Translations under genes and position numbers: made by a program
Part shown: positions 51,258 to 59,661 of the stretch, in pieces
Position numbering within the stretch: the stretch's first letter is position 1
Layout of the letters: each line of letters opens with the position of its first letter
The notes under the pieces: model-generated
The model's database searches: none
What the model was told of the DNA's origin: nothing
The model's input: only the letters and a program-made list of their open reading frames with translations
Source: Actinoplanes lutulentus
Lineage (GTDB): Bacteria; Actinomycetota; Actinomycetes; Mycobacteriales; Micromonosporaceae
NCBI RefSeq assembly: GCF_003259845.1
Contig: NZ_QLMJ01000014.1
Location: 218,084 to 282,083, forward strand
Length of the DNA: 64,000 nt
Direction: 5' to 3'

Positions 51258-52463
51258 GTGACCCGTTCCGTCGAGATGGCCCGGATCCAGCTGGTCCGCG
51301 GTGAGCCTCGCGCCGCCGCGGAGTTGCTGGGCCCGGTGCTCGCGTCGGAACCGGACGATGTCACCGCGCTGATCCTGATGACCCACGCGCAGCTCGCGCT
51401 CAAGAATCCCGAGCTCGCCGAAGAGGTGGCCCGGCGCGCGGTGCGCAACGCCCCTGAGTGGGCGGACGCGCTCGCCGCGCTCAGCCGGGTGCTCACCGCA
51501 CTGGACCGGCACGACGAGGCGATCGCCACGGCGCGCGAAGCGGTGCTGCGCCAGCCGGAGAATCCGTACCGGCACAACCGGCTGGCCTGGGCCTTCCTGG
51601 AAGAGGGCCGGCATTCGGTGGAGGCCGAGCACGCGGCGCGCGAAGCGGTGCGGCTCGGACCGGACGAGGCCGACTTCCGGATCACGTACGCCATGGTGAT
51701 GAAACAGCTCGACCTGCGGGACCGTGCTCGGCAGGCGCTGCGCGACGCGCTCGCCCTCGACCCGGACAACGCGGTCGCCCAGCACGAGCTGGCCGCGCTC
51801 GACGTGGTCCACCACCACCCGTTCGCGCTGGGCCGCCTTGCCCGAGGCGCATCCGGCCTGGTCGGGGCGTTGCGGGCGGATCCGGGACAGCAGGCGAGCC
51901 GGTTCCTGCTGGACGTCGCGTTGCGCCAGTTCCTGGTCTACACGGCGATTCTGCTGACGCTTCTCGCGTACCTGGGCTGGCGTTTCGCCTCCGCCTCGCC
52001 CGGTTCCGCGCGGGTGATCGCGGCCGCCGCGGCGCTCGCGCCGGCCGCGTACGCAGGTCTTTTCGTCGCCCGGCTCGACCCCGCGCTGCGTAGTTATCTG
52101 CGCAACCTGCTCACGTCCGGCCGGCAGCGGGTCGCGGTGATCGCCGCCGGCGTTGCCGTCGCGCTGCTGCTCTTCGCGATCGTGGCGCCGACCGGCTGGC
52201 TCTCCGCGCTGCTCGGCACGGCCGCCGCCACCGGGTTCGGCGTCCGCCTGCTGACCGCTCCGGCAGACCGGCCGGGCGAGGACGGCCGCGGCCTCTCCAC
52301 CAACTCGCTCTGGCTGATCGTCGGCGTCTGCGCCGCGGCCACGGTGGGCCTCGCGATCACCGACGCGGCGGATCCCGCTTGGCGGCTTGCCGCCTTCCTG
52401 GCGGCGCCGGCTGCCGCCGTCGCCTGCCTGCTGGTCATCTTCCGGCGCCGCCGTACGCACTAA
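51258..52463 (+). CDS. TPR protein with C-terminal membrane domain
   Basis: 401 residues from GTG 51258, with GGAGG about 8 bases upstream. The N-terminal ~190 residues hold about five TPR units (for example HDEAIATAREAVLRQPENPYRHN and RDRARQALRDALALDPDN). From about residue 218 there are five to six membrane segments. A scaffold for protein contacts at the membrane; function unknown. Ends at a strong terminator. It follows the GDT1 gene by 11 bp and could be read with it. Confidence 0.8.
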   Translation: MTRSVEMARIQLVRGEPRAAAELLGPVLASEPDDVTALILMTHAQLALKNPELAEEVARRAVRNAPEWADALAALSRVLTALDRHDEAIATAREAVLRQPENPYRHNRLAWAFLEEGRHSVEAEHAAREAVRLGPDEADFRITYAMVMKQLDLRDRARQALRDALALDPDNAVAQHELAALDVVHHHPFALGRLARGASGLVGALRADPGQQASRFLLDVALRQFLVYTAILLTLLAYLGWRFASASPGSARVIAAAAALAPAAYAGLFVARLDPALRSYLRNLLTSGRQRVAVIAAGVAVALLLFAIVAPTGWLSALLGTAAATGFGVRLLTAPADRPGEDGRGLSTNSLWLIVGVCAAATVGLAITDAADPAWRLAAFLAAPAAAVACLLVIFRRRRTH

Positions 52464-52488
52464 GGGCCTTTTGTCTCAGAAAAGGCCC
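52464..52488 (+). terminator. Intrinsic terminator after the TPR-membrane gene
   Basis: GGGCCTTTT (52464-52472) and its complement (52480-52488) form a 9-bp stem with a 7-base loop directly after the TAA stop. It ends the gene cleanly. Confidence 0.85.
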
Positions 52489-52544
52489 GCGGTTGCCGAA
52501 GAAGACCGCGTGACCCCCAGCTACTCCGGCCCCGGAGCGACCCG

Positions 52545-53237
52545 ATGACCGAGCTGGCCCGGACCTCGCCTTCCCTCGGCGTCCCGGCTCCAGACGCCCC
52601 GGCGCGTGCCTTCGCCGACCCGGCCGACATGGGTGTTGCCCGTGCCGCCGCGCTCTTCGAACAGATGCAGCCGGAGCAGGCCGCCGCCCAGCTCGAACCG
52701 ATCCTGGCCGCCAACCCCACGTCGGTGTCCGGCTGGATCCTGATGGGCCGGGTCCGGCTGGCCCTCGACCAGATGGACACCGCTCTCGACGCCGCGAACA
52801 AGGCCATCGAGCTGGCACCCGAGGATCCGCGCCCGCTGGCCATCGCGAGCCGCGCGCTCACCCTGCTCGGACGCCATGACGAGGCGCTGTCGATGGCGTA
52901 CCGGGCGATCGTCGTGGAACCGAAGAACCCGCTCTGGCACGACCGGGTGGCCTGGGCCCTGCTCGCCGCCGACCGGCAGACCGCCGACGCGGAACAGGCC
53001 GCCCGCACCGCGATCAGCCTGGACCCGAACGAGGCTCACTACTACTTCACTCACGGGATGGCCCTGGCCGCGCTGGGCCATGTGGATCAGGCCCGCCAGG
53101 CGCTGGCGACCTCGCTGCGGATCGAACCGGGCAACCCGGTCGCCAAGACCCGGCTGGACATCCTGAACGGCGCGGCCGAACCGGTCGTCGAGAAGAAGAA
53201 ACGAAGCTGGAAGCTGTTCGGCCGCAAGGACGAGTGA
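52545..53237 (+). CDS. Soluble TPR protein
   Basis: 230 residues from ATG 52545. After a ~28-residue Pro/Ala-rich start there are about five TPR units (such as MDTALDAANKAIELAPEDP, HDEALSMAYRAIVVEPKNP, VDQARQALATSLRIEPGNP). A Lys-rich C-terminal tail (EKKKRSWKLFGRK) is present. No membrane segment. It resembles the TPR part of the preceding gene, so the pair may have arisen by duplication; the two are separated by a terminator and 81 bases. Confidence 0.8.
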   Translation: MTELARTSPSLGVPAPDAPARAFADPADMGVARAAALFEQMQPEQAAAQLEPILAANPTSVSGWILMGRVRLALDQMDTALDAANKAIELAPEDPRPLAIASRALTLLGRHDEALSMAYRAIVVEPKNPLWHDRVAWALLAADRQTADAEQAARTAISLDPNEAHYYFTHGMALAALGHVDQARQALATSLRIEPGNPVAKTRLDILNGAAEPVVEKKKRSWKLFGRKDE

Positions 53238-53256
53238 CGTCACTAGGCTCAGGCTC

Positions 53257-53415
53257 ATGACGCAGCGACGTGCCATCTTCAGCGGCTCGGAGTACGAGGA
53301 GCGATTCGGATATGCCCGAGCCGTCCTCGACGGCGACCGGGTGCACGTCTCCGGAACGACCGGCTTCGACTATGTGAGAATCGAGATCGAGGCCGAGGCT
53401 CACCTCTCCAGCTGA
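53257..53415 (+). pseudogene. RidA-family remnant
   Basis: A 52-codon frame from ATG 53257 encodes RRAIFSGSEYEERFGYARAV and VHVSGTTGFDY, which match the first ~45 residues of RidA (YjgF) proteins. The rest of a normal ~130-residue RidA, including the conserved Arg of the active site, is missing. I see no continuation in another frame. It is probably a decayed gene, though a short stable peptide cannot be excluded. Confidence 0.7.
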
Positions 53416-53465
53416 CTTGCCGAATTTTCGGGTGCGGCTAAAAGGGCACATCCGATAATCCGGTT

Positions 53466-54203
53466 ATGCGATCATGCTTGTCCGCCGCACTGCTGGTCAT
53501 CGTGACCGTCGCCGTTCCGGAGCCGGCCGTCGCCAGTTCCCCGGCACCTGACCAGCCGATAGAGCCGATCCCGGTGACCATCGCCCGGTACGACTTCAAC
53601 GGGCTGCCCTCGTCGATCGTCGATGAGTCGGGCAACGGCCACAATCTGCGCGTGCTCTCCGTCGGCGGCGGCCAGGTACGCCCGGTCGTGCACGGCCCCG
53701 GCACCGCCCTGGCCTTCCCCGGCAAGTGCACCAGCCCCGTCTGCCCGCACGTGGCACTGCAGAGCACCACCTCGGCCGACCTGAACCCGGGAACCCGGGA
53801 CATCTCGTTCGGCGCCGACGTCCTGCTCGCGCCCGGGCAGACCAGCCCCGGGCAGAACGTCCTGCAGAAGGGTTACTCGCGGGCCAACAGCCAGTACAAA
53901 CTCCAGATCGACGGGACGGGCGGCCATCCCAGCTGCGTGCTGGTGGACGTGAGCCGGCCGACGATCCGGATCGCCCGCAGCGCCGTCGGCACGGCGGACG
54001 GCCTGTGGCACAGGCTGCGCTGCGAACGCACCGGCGACCAGCTGGAGATCTACGTCGACGACGTGCGGCACGGCTGGACCACGGTCCCCGCGACCCTGTC
54101 GGTCAGCAACGACCGCCCGCTGAGCATCGGGGCGAAGGGCGCGTACCGCGACAACGATCAGTTCAACGGCGTCCTCGACAACGTGTGGGTCAGGATCGGC
54201 TGA
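53466..54203 (+). CDS. Secreted LamG/concanavalin-like domain protein
   Basis: 245 residues. An N-terminal signal peptide (SCLSAALLVIVTVAVPEPAVA) is followed by a single jelly-roll domain: YDFNGLPSSIVDESGNGHNL at the start and DNVWVRIG at the end, with DGLWHRLRCERTGDQLEIYVDD in between, as in LamG domains that bind sugars or proteins outside the cell. Ligand unknown. The last 14 bases overlap the end of the convergent chitinase gene. Confidence 0.78.
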   Translation: MRSCLSAALLVIVTVAVPEPAVASSPAPDQPIEPIPVTIARYDFNGLPSSIVDESGNGHNLRVLSVGGGQVRPVVHGPGTALAFPGKCTSPVCPHVALQSTTSADLNPGTRDISFGADVLLAPGQTSPGQNVLQKGYSRANSQYKLQIDGTGGHPSCVLVDVSRPTIRIARSAVGTADGLWHRLRCERTGDQLEIYVDDVRHGWTTVPATLSVSNDRPLSIGAKGAYRDNDQFNGVLDNVWVRIG

Positions 54204-55386
54204 GCGCTTTCACCAGCGCGGCGTCCGGTGTGTCGCCGGACAGCTCCCAGGCGAACAACCCGCCGAGACCTTGCTGCTGGGCGAAGTCCACCTTCGAGGC
54301 GATCGTCTCCGGGGTGTCGTAGGACCACCACTGCGCACCGCATCGGGCGTACGCCTGGCCGCCCGCTGTCCCGGTCGGCGGGCAGCGGTCCGCCAGCACG
54401 TGGTAGTCCTCGATGCCTTTGCCGTACTTGCCAGGCGCCGGGCCGGTGGCCGTGGCACCCGGTTCGGCGGCGTCCACCCCGGTCCAGCCGCGGCCGTAGA
54501 AACCGACGCCGATCAGCAGTTTCGCCGCCGGCACCCCGAGGGCGATCAGCTCGGTCACGGTCGCCTCGGTGGTCGCCGCCGTGCGCGGGATTCCCGGGTA
54601 CGGAGTAAGCGCCGAATGCGCCGCCGTCCGCAGATCCTTCGACCCGGAACTCGCGCCGAAGTAGTCGTACGTCATCGCTCCGAGCCAATCCGCGTACCGT
54701 GAGGCGCTTGCGTAATCGGTGACCCGCAGCTTTCCGACGTCGCCGGGCACCGCGGCGGTGATCAAGGCGGAGGCGCCGAAAGACGCGCGAAGCGCGGCGA
54801 GCGTGGCGGTGAGCGCACTCGGACCGCTGGTGTCGCAGACGACCCCGCACGCGTTCGGGTACTCCCAGTCGACGTCGATGCCGTCGAAGAGCCCGGCCCA
54901 GCGCGGGTCGCGGAGCAGGGCGCGGCAGGACTCGGCGAAGGCCTCCGGGTCGCGGGCCGCCGCGGTGAAACCGGCCGATCCGCTCCAGCCGCCGAACGAC
55001 CAGAGCACCTTCAGATCCGGGTGGGTGGCCTTGAGTTTGCGCAGCTGGCCGAAGCTGCCCTTGAGCACGTCCGCCGGCGCGTCGGCGACGCCGTCCACAC
55101 TGTCCGCCGCCGTGATCGGCTTGCGGTACGCGGCCCACTGATCACCGACCGAGCACTTGCCGCCGTCGACCTTGCCGAACGCGTACTTCAGATGGGTGAG
55201 ACGACCGGCCGAGCCGCTGTCCTGGAGGTTCTTGACCCGGAATCCGCGACCGTAGACACCCCACTCGGTGAAATAGCCGGCCACGACCTGAGTACCGGGG
55301 GTGGGTGACGGCGACGGCTCTGGATCATCCGTGCAGGACGTGAGTAAAAGGAGCAGGACAACAAGGAACGCCGGGCGACCGCGCAT
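54190..55386 (-). CDS. GH18 chitinase-like lipoprotein
   Basis: 398 residues from ATG 55386 (another in-frame GTG at 55407). Signal peptide ending in the lipobox LLTSC, then a Ser/Pro linker and a glycoside hydrolase 18 domain. The catalytic motif is FDGIDVDWEYP (DxxDxDxE, about residue 175), with YFTEWGVYGR at the start and FAWELSGD at the end. All GH18 residues are present, so it should cleave beta-1,4-GlcNAc chains at the cell surface. No separate chitin-binding domain. Confidence 0.87.
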   Translation of the reverse strand: MRGRPAFLVVLLLLLTSCTDDPEPSPSPTPGTQVVAGYFTEWGVYGRGFRVKNLQDSGSAGRLTHLKYAFGKVDGGKCSVGDQWAAYRKPITAADSVDGVADAPADVLKGSFGQLRKLKATHPDLKVLWSFGGWSGSAGFTAAARDPEAFAESCRALLRDPRWAGLFDGIDVDWEYPNACGVVCDTSGPSALTATLAALRASFGASALITAAVPGDVGKLRVTDYASASRYADWLGAMTYDYFGASSGSKDLRTAAHSALTPYPGIPRTAATTEATVTELIALGVPAAKLLIGVGFYGRGWTGVDAAEPGATATGPAPGKYGKGIEDYHVLADRCPPTGTAGGQAYARCGAQWWSYDTPETIASKVDFAQQQGLGGLFAWELSGDTPDAALVKALSRS

Positions 55387-55514
55387 CGGCCCGAACCTAG
55401 CCGCCACCCGCGGTCAGCCGCCCCTTATTCCCTCGAAAGGAGTAGGACGATCACGAACGTGTCCTTCGTGACGTCAGCAGGTCAGGAAAGCGTCGCTGTG
55501 CGATCGTCAAAGCC

Positions 55515-57593
55515 GTGGCACTGAGCCGGCATACCGACCCGGACCCGTACGCCCGAGGCTGGCGCACCGAGGTGCGCGACCTGATCGCCTGGCGACGCGT
55601 CCTCAAGCGGATGCGTGCCGTTCTGCGCAGCGCGGTGACCACGTTCGTGGTGCTCACGCTCACCCTCTGGCTGATGCCGGGTGTGGCGAGCACCGACCTG
55701 CTCGACATCCTCGGCCTGGTGGTGATGGTCGCCGTGGTCGGCGCGGTGCTGCGCCCGCTGCTGCTGCTCGGCATCACCGCGCTGGGCGGCTGGGGCGCGA
55801 TGCTGCTAGGCGTGGTCGCGCAGGTCGCGGTCATGGTGATCGCCCTCGAACTGGATCCGGCCGAGCAGATCAGCGGTTTCCCGACGCTGGTCGCCGCCGC
55901 GATCCTGGCGGTCGTGGTGGCCGCCCTGCTGGACTGGATGGCGGACAGCGGCAGCGACGACACGTTCGTCCGGGAAGCGCGCCGGCTGATGCGCGGCGTT
56001 CGCCGCCGCGCCGCGCGCCGGTCCGGTGGACCACTGATCACTTTCCGCCGCCCGCGGCCGGGCGCCGAGCCGGGCCTGCTGATCGTGCAGCTGGACGGTG
56101 TCGCCGAGCCGGTGCTGCGCTGGGCGGTCCGGGCCGGCAATCTGCCCACCCTCGGGCACTGGCTGCGGACCGGCAGCCACTCGATGCGCGGCTGGCACAC
56201 CGGCCTGCCGTCGACCACCCCGGCTTCGCAGGCCGGCATCCTGCACGGCGCGACCCGGCAGATCCCCGGCTTCCGCTGGTTCGAGAAGGAGACCGGCAAG
56301 CTGATGGTCTCCAACCGCCCGCGTGACGCGGCGATCATCGAGAAACGGCTCAGCGACGGCCGTGGCCTGCTCCGCGACGGCGGGGTGAGCATCAGCAACG
56401 CGTTCAGCGGCGACGCGGCGACGAACCTGCTGACGGTCAGCCACGCGGCACTGCCCGGCCGGTCCGCTCGGGGCTGGGCCGCGTTCATGGCGTCCCCGTA
56501 CGGCTTCACTCGCGCGCTCGTGCTCGGTGTGGCCGAGGTCTTCACCGAGCTGCACCAGGCCCGCTTGCAGCGGCGACGCAACCTTCAGCCCCGGGTCAGC
56601 CGGTCCGGCGCGTTCCTCGCCCTGCGGCCGGCGTCGATGCTGCTGCGCGACGTCAACGTCTCCCTGATGGCCGAGCAGATGGCCCGCGGTGTGCCGGCGA
56701 TCTACTGCGACCTGGTCGATTACGACGAGGTGGCGCACCACGCCGGACCGGCCCGCCCAGAGTCGATGCGCCAGCTGGAGAGCCTGGACCGGATGCTCGG
56801 CGTGCTGGAACGCCTCGCACCGGAGGCGGCCCGCCACTATCACCTGGTGGTTCTCTCCGATCACGGGCAGAGCCAGGGCGCCACGTTCCGCCAGCGGTAC
56901 GGCGAAACGCTCGACGAAGTGGTCGACCGGCTGGCCGGGGCCGACGAAGCGGCCGGCCCGCAGATGCCGGCCGAGGAGGAGGGCAAGGTCGAGCCGGAGA
57001 GCACGCCGACGCCGTCCGCGCCGCTGCTCGTGGTCTCCTCCGGCAACCTGTCGCTGATCTACCTGACGAAGGTCCCGCACCGGCTCAACCGGGCGGCGAT
57101 CGATCACGCGTACCCACGGCTGGTCGACGGGCTGGCGGCGCACCCGGGCGTCGGCCTGGTCGTGGCGCAGACCGACGAGGGGCCGGTCGCGTACGGAACG
57201 GACGGCTCACACCGCCTGCGCGACGGGATGATCACCGGGGCCGACCCGCTGCTGCCGTACGGCCCGGCGGCCTGCCACGACCTGCTGCGGCATCAGAGCT
57301 CGGTGCACCTCGGCGACCTCGTGGTGATCAGCTCGGTGGACCCGGTCACGCACGAGGTGGCGGCGTTCGAGGAGCTGGTCGGTTCGCACGGCGGCCTCGG
57401 CGGATGGCAGACCGACGCGGTGCTGGTGCACCCGGCCGGCTGGCCGATCGCCCGTGAGCTGGACGGGCCGGACGCGATTCACCGGCAGCTCGTCGAATGG
57501 CTGGAGATGCTGGGCCTGCGAAAAGAGCCTTTATATGCCGAGGATCTCGATCCGGCGGGAACGGCGCGACTTTCCCCCAGTCGAGATGGTTAG
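55515..57593 (+). CDS. Phage-holin-like membrane domain fused to alkaline phosphatase-superfamily domain
   Basis: 692 residues from GTG 55515. The N-terminal ~120 residues carry four membrane segments, like the phage_holin family (RVLKRMRAVLRS then the segments). The C-terminal part is an alkaline phosphatase-superfamily domain: metal-site Asp in LIVQLDGVAEP, the nucleophile Thr in GLPSTTPASQAGI (about residue 234), YDEVAHHAG and VLSDHGQSQG. Likely a membrane-bound phosphodiesterase or phosphotransferase; substrate unknown. The membrane part may only anchor it. Confidence 0.75.
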   Translation: MALSRHTDPDPYARGWRTEVRDLIAWRRVLKRMRAVLRSAVTTFVVLTLTLWLMPGVASTDLLDILGLVVMVAVVGAVLRPLLLLGITALGGWGAMLLGVVAQVAVMVIALELDPAEQISGFPTLVAAAILAVVVAALLDWMADSGSDDTFVREARRLMRGVRRRAARRSGGPLITFRRPRPGAEPGLLIVQLDGVAEPVLRWAVRAGNLPTLGHWLRTGSHSMRGWHTGLPSTTPASQAGILHGATRQIPGFRWFEKETGKLMVSNRPRDAAIIEKRLSDGRGLLRDGGVSISNAFSGDAATNLLTVSHAALPGRSARGWAAFMASPYGFTRALVLGVAEVFTELHQARLQRRRNLQPRVSRSGAFLALRPASMLLRDVNVSLMAEQMARGVPAIYCDLVDYDEVAHHAGPARPESMRQLESLDRMLGVLERLAPEAARHYHLVVLSDHGQSQGATFRQRYGETLDEVVDRLAGADEAAGPQMPAEEEGKVEPESTPTPSAPLLVVSSGNLSLIYLTKVPHRLNRAAIDHAYPRLVDGLAAHPGVGLVVAQTDEGPVAYGTDGSHRLRDGMITGADPLLPYGPAACHDLLRHQSSVHLGDLVVISSVDPVTHEVAAFEELVGSHGGLGGWQTDAVLVHPAGWPIARELDGPDAIHRQLVEWLEMLGLRKEPLYAEDLDPAGTARLSPSRDG

Positions 57594-57599
57594 AGCAAT

Positions 57600-58727
57600 G
57601 TGCGTTTTCTTGCTGCTCTGTTCCTCGCGCTGACTCCGGCCCCGCCCCCGGCCGACATCGCCCGCCCGGCACCTACTTTCAACGGTACGGTCCACGCGGT
57701 CGCGTACCGGGGTGACACGGTCTATGTCGGAGGCTCGTTCACGAAGGCGACGTGGGAGGGGCGCACCTATCCACGGCAGCGGCTGGCGGCTTTCGACTCG
57801 CGTACCGGCAAGCTGATGAAGTGGGCGCCGGACACCGACGGCGTGGTGCACGCGCTCGCCACCACCGCCGACGGGGTGTTCGCCGCCGGCGACTTCCACC
57901 GGGTCGCCGGGGTCAAACGGGACGCGATCGCCCACTTCAGCGGGGTCAGCGGCACCCTGGCGCCGTTCAGCCACGAGGTCGACGGGACTCCGTACACGCT
58001 GACCACCGGTCACGGGCGCCTCTATCTCGGCGGCAGCTTCTCCTCGGTCGACGGCGAGCCGCGCCGGAACCTCGCCGCGTTCGACCTGAAGACCGGCCGG
58101 GTCGACCCGCGCTGGGCGGCGAAGGCCGACGACCGCGTGCACACCCTCGCCGTCAGTGGCCAGCAGGTCTTCCTCGGCGGAGCGTTCCACAAGGTCAACG
58201 ACGTGAGCAGCACGCTGCGGCTGGCCGCGGTCAGCAGCAGCAACGGAACTCTGGACCGGTATTTCCGGCCGAAGGTGACCGCCGAGGTGAACGCGCTCGC
58301 GGTGGACAGCGGCGGGGTCTACGTGGCGACCGGCGGGCAGGGTGGGCGGGCGGTCGCGTACACCCTCGACGGCTCGCTGCGCTGGCAGCGCGTCTTCGAC
58401 GGCGACGCCGTGGCGATCACCAGGCACAAGGGCGTGACCTATGTTGGCGGCCATTTCGACAAGGCCTGCCTCACCCCGCGCAACGGGCCTCGCGGCACCT
58501 GCCTGGACGGCGCCGAACCGCGGATCAAGCTCGCCGCGATCACCGGATCGGGCAAGCTGACCGACTGGGCGCCACAGGCGAACGGTGTCATCGGGGTGCG
58601 TGTCCTCGGCGTCGACGAACGAGCGAACGCCATCGACGCGGGCGGCGACTTCACCACGGTGGGTGGATCATCAAGACCGCATTTCGCCCGGTTCTCTACT
58701 GAAACCGGCGTGCGACGAGCTCACTGA
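57600..58727 (+). CDS. Secreted beta-propeller-like protein
   Basis: 375 residues from GTG 57600. A signal peptide (FLAALFLALTPAPPPADIA) leads into six to seven repeats with VxAxAxxxxxVYVGGSF or LYLGGSFSSV and a following LAAFDxxTG motif, the pattern of Delta-60 or PQQ-like beta-propellers. Function unknown; probably binds a ligand outside the cell. It begins 6 bases after the preceding stop and may be co-transcribed. The last 32 bases overlap the convergent SDR gene. Confidence 0.75.
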   Translation: MRFLAALFLALTPAPPPADIARPAPTFNGTVHAVAYRGDTVYVGGSFTKATWEGRTYPRQRLAAFDSRTGKLMKWAPDTDGVVHALATTADGVFAAGDFHRVAGVKRDAIAHFSGVSGTLAPFSHEVDGTPYTLTTGHGRLYLGGSFSSVDGEPRRNLAAFDLKTGRVDPRWAAKADDRVHTLAVSGQQVFLGGAFHKVNDVSSTLRLAAVSSSNGTLDRYFRPKVTAEVNALAVDSGGVYVATGGQGGRAVAYTLDGSLRWQRVFDGDAVAITRHKGVTYVGGHFDKACLTPRNGPRGTCLDGAEPRIKLAAITGSGKLTDWAPQANGVIGVRVLGVDERANAIDAGGDFTTVGGSSRPHFARFSTETGVRRAH

Positions 58728-59526
58728 CTTTCCAGTACCGCGCGGGCGCGATCCGGGCCAGCCAGTCACCGGCCCGCGCCTCCCGGGTGATCACCAGGCG
58801 TGGCCGGCGGGACTGGATGGCCGCCACGATCTGCCGGGCGGCCTCCTCCGGCGGCATGGTGAGCGCCGCCTCCGCGAACCGGCGAGCCTGCGCTGCCTGC
58901 TCACCCTCCGGATCCAGGCCGCTGACCCGGGCGTTCGCCGCGATCTGGGTGCGGATCCCGCCGGGATGCACCACGGTCACCCCGACGTCGCGCGGTTCCA
59001 GCTCGTGCCGGAGTGCTTCGGTGAAGCCGCGGACCGCGTACTTGCTTGTCGCGTACGCCACCTGCCCCGGCGGCGCGAGCAGCCCGAACAGGCTGGAGAC
59101 ATTGACGATGTGCGAACCCGGCCGCTCCAGCAACTGCGGCAGGAACGCCTTCGTCGTCCGGATCACCGCATGCAGGTTGATCTCCAGGAGCCACTCGACG
59201 TCTTCCAGGCTGTTCTGCTCGAACGTCCCGGTCAGCGTCACCCCCGCGTTGTTGATCAAAAGATCGGCGCGGCCATGGCGGCCCAAGACCGCCGCGGCCA
59301 GGTCCCGCCGGTCGCCCCCATCGCTCAGATCGATTTCGTACGTTGAAACGTCCGCTGCCCCAAGCTCGTGGGCGAGTTCCGCGACCCGCCCCAAACCTTG
59401 GACGTCCCGATCGACGAGTGCCAGGGCCGCCCGCCGTTTCGCCAGCTCGATCGCCAGCGCCCCGCCGATCCCACCGGCCGCCCCGGTGATCACGCAGGTA
59501 CGCCCCGCGAAGGTGAACCGCTGCAT
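58696..59526 (-). CDS. Short-chain dehydrogenase/reductase
   Basis: 276 residues. NAD(P) motif TGAAGGIGGAL (about residue 14), NNAG, active-site Ser in VNVSSLFG, YATSK (about 157). This is the classical SDR arrangement with a long C-terminal end. Substrate unknown. ATG 59526. Its start region carries an 18-base direct repeat just upstream. Confidence 0.87.
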   Translation of the reverse strand: MQRFTFAGRTCVITGAAGGIGGALAIELAKRRAALALVDRDVQGLGRVAELAHELGAADVSTYEIDLSDGGDRRDLAAAVLGRHGRADLLINNAGVTLTGTFEQNSLEDVEWLLEINLHAVIRTTKAFLPQLLERPGSHIVNVSSLFGLLAPPGQVAYATSKYAVRGFTEALRHELEPRDVGVTVVHPGGIRTQIAANARVSGLDPEGEQAAQARRFAEAALTMPPEEAARQIVAAIQSRRPRLVITREARAGDWLARIAPARYWKVSELVARRFQ

Positions 59527-59538
59527 GTCGTCTCTTTC

Positions 59539-59579
59539 GTCAGCTCTGATATCCGGTCTTTGTCAGCTCTGATATCCGG
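59539..59579. repeat. 18-bp perfect direct repeat upstream of the SDR gene
   Basis: GTCAGCTCTGATATCCGG occurs at 59539-59556 and 59562-59579, 23 bases apart. The copies lie just upstream of the SDR start codon, where a regulator could bind tandem sites. Confidence 0.75.
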
Positions 59580-59661
59580 CGCCTAACGACCGCACAGGAT
59601 CCGCATAGCCCGGCTGGTCAGTCTTTCTCCCGGTAGCGCCGCACACAACCGAGGAGCTCCG

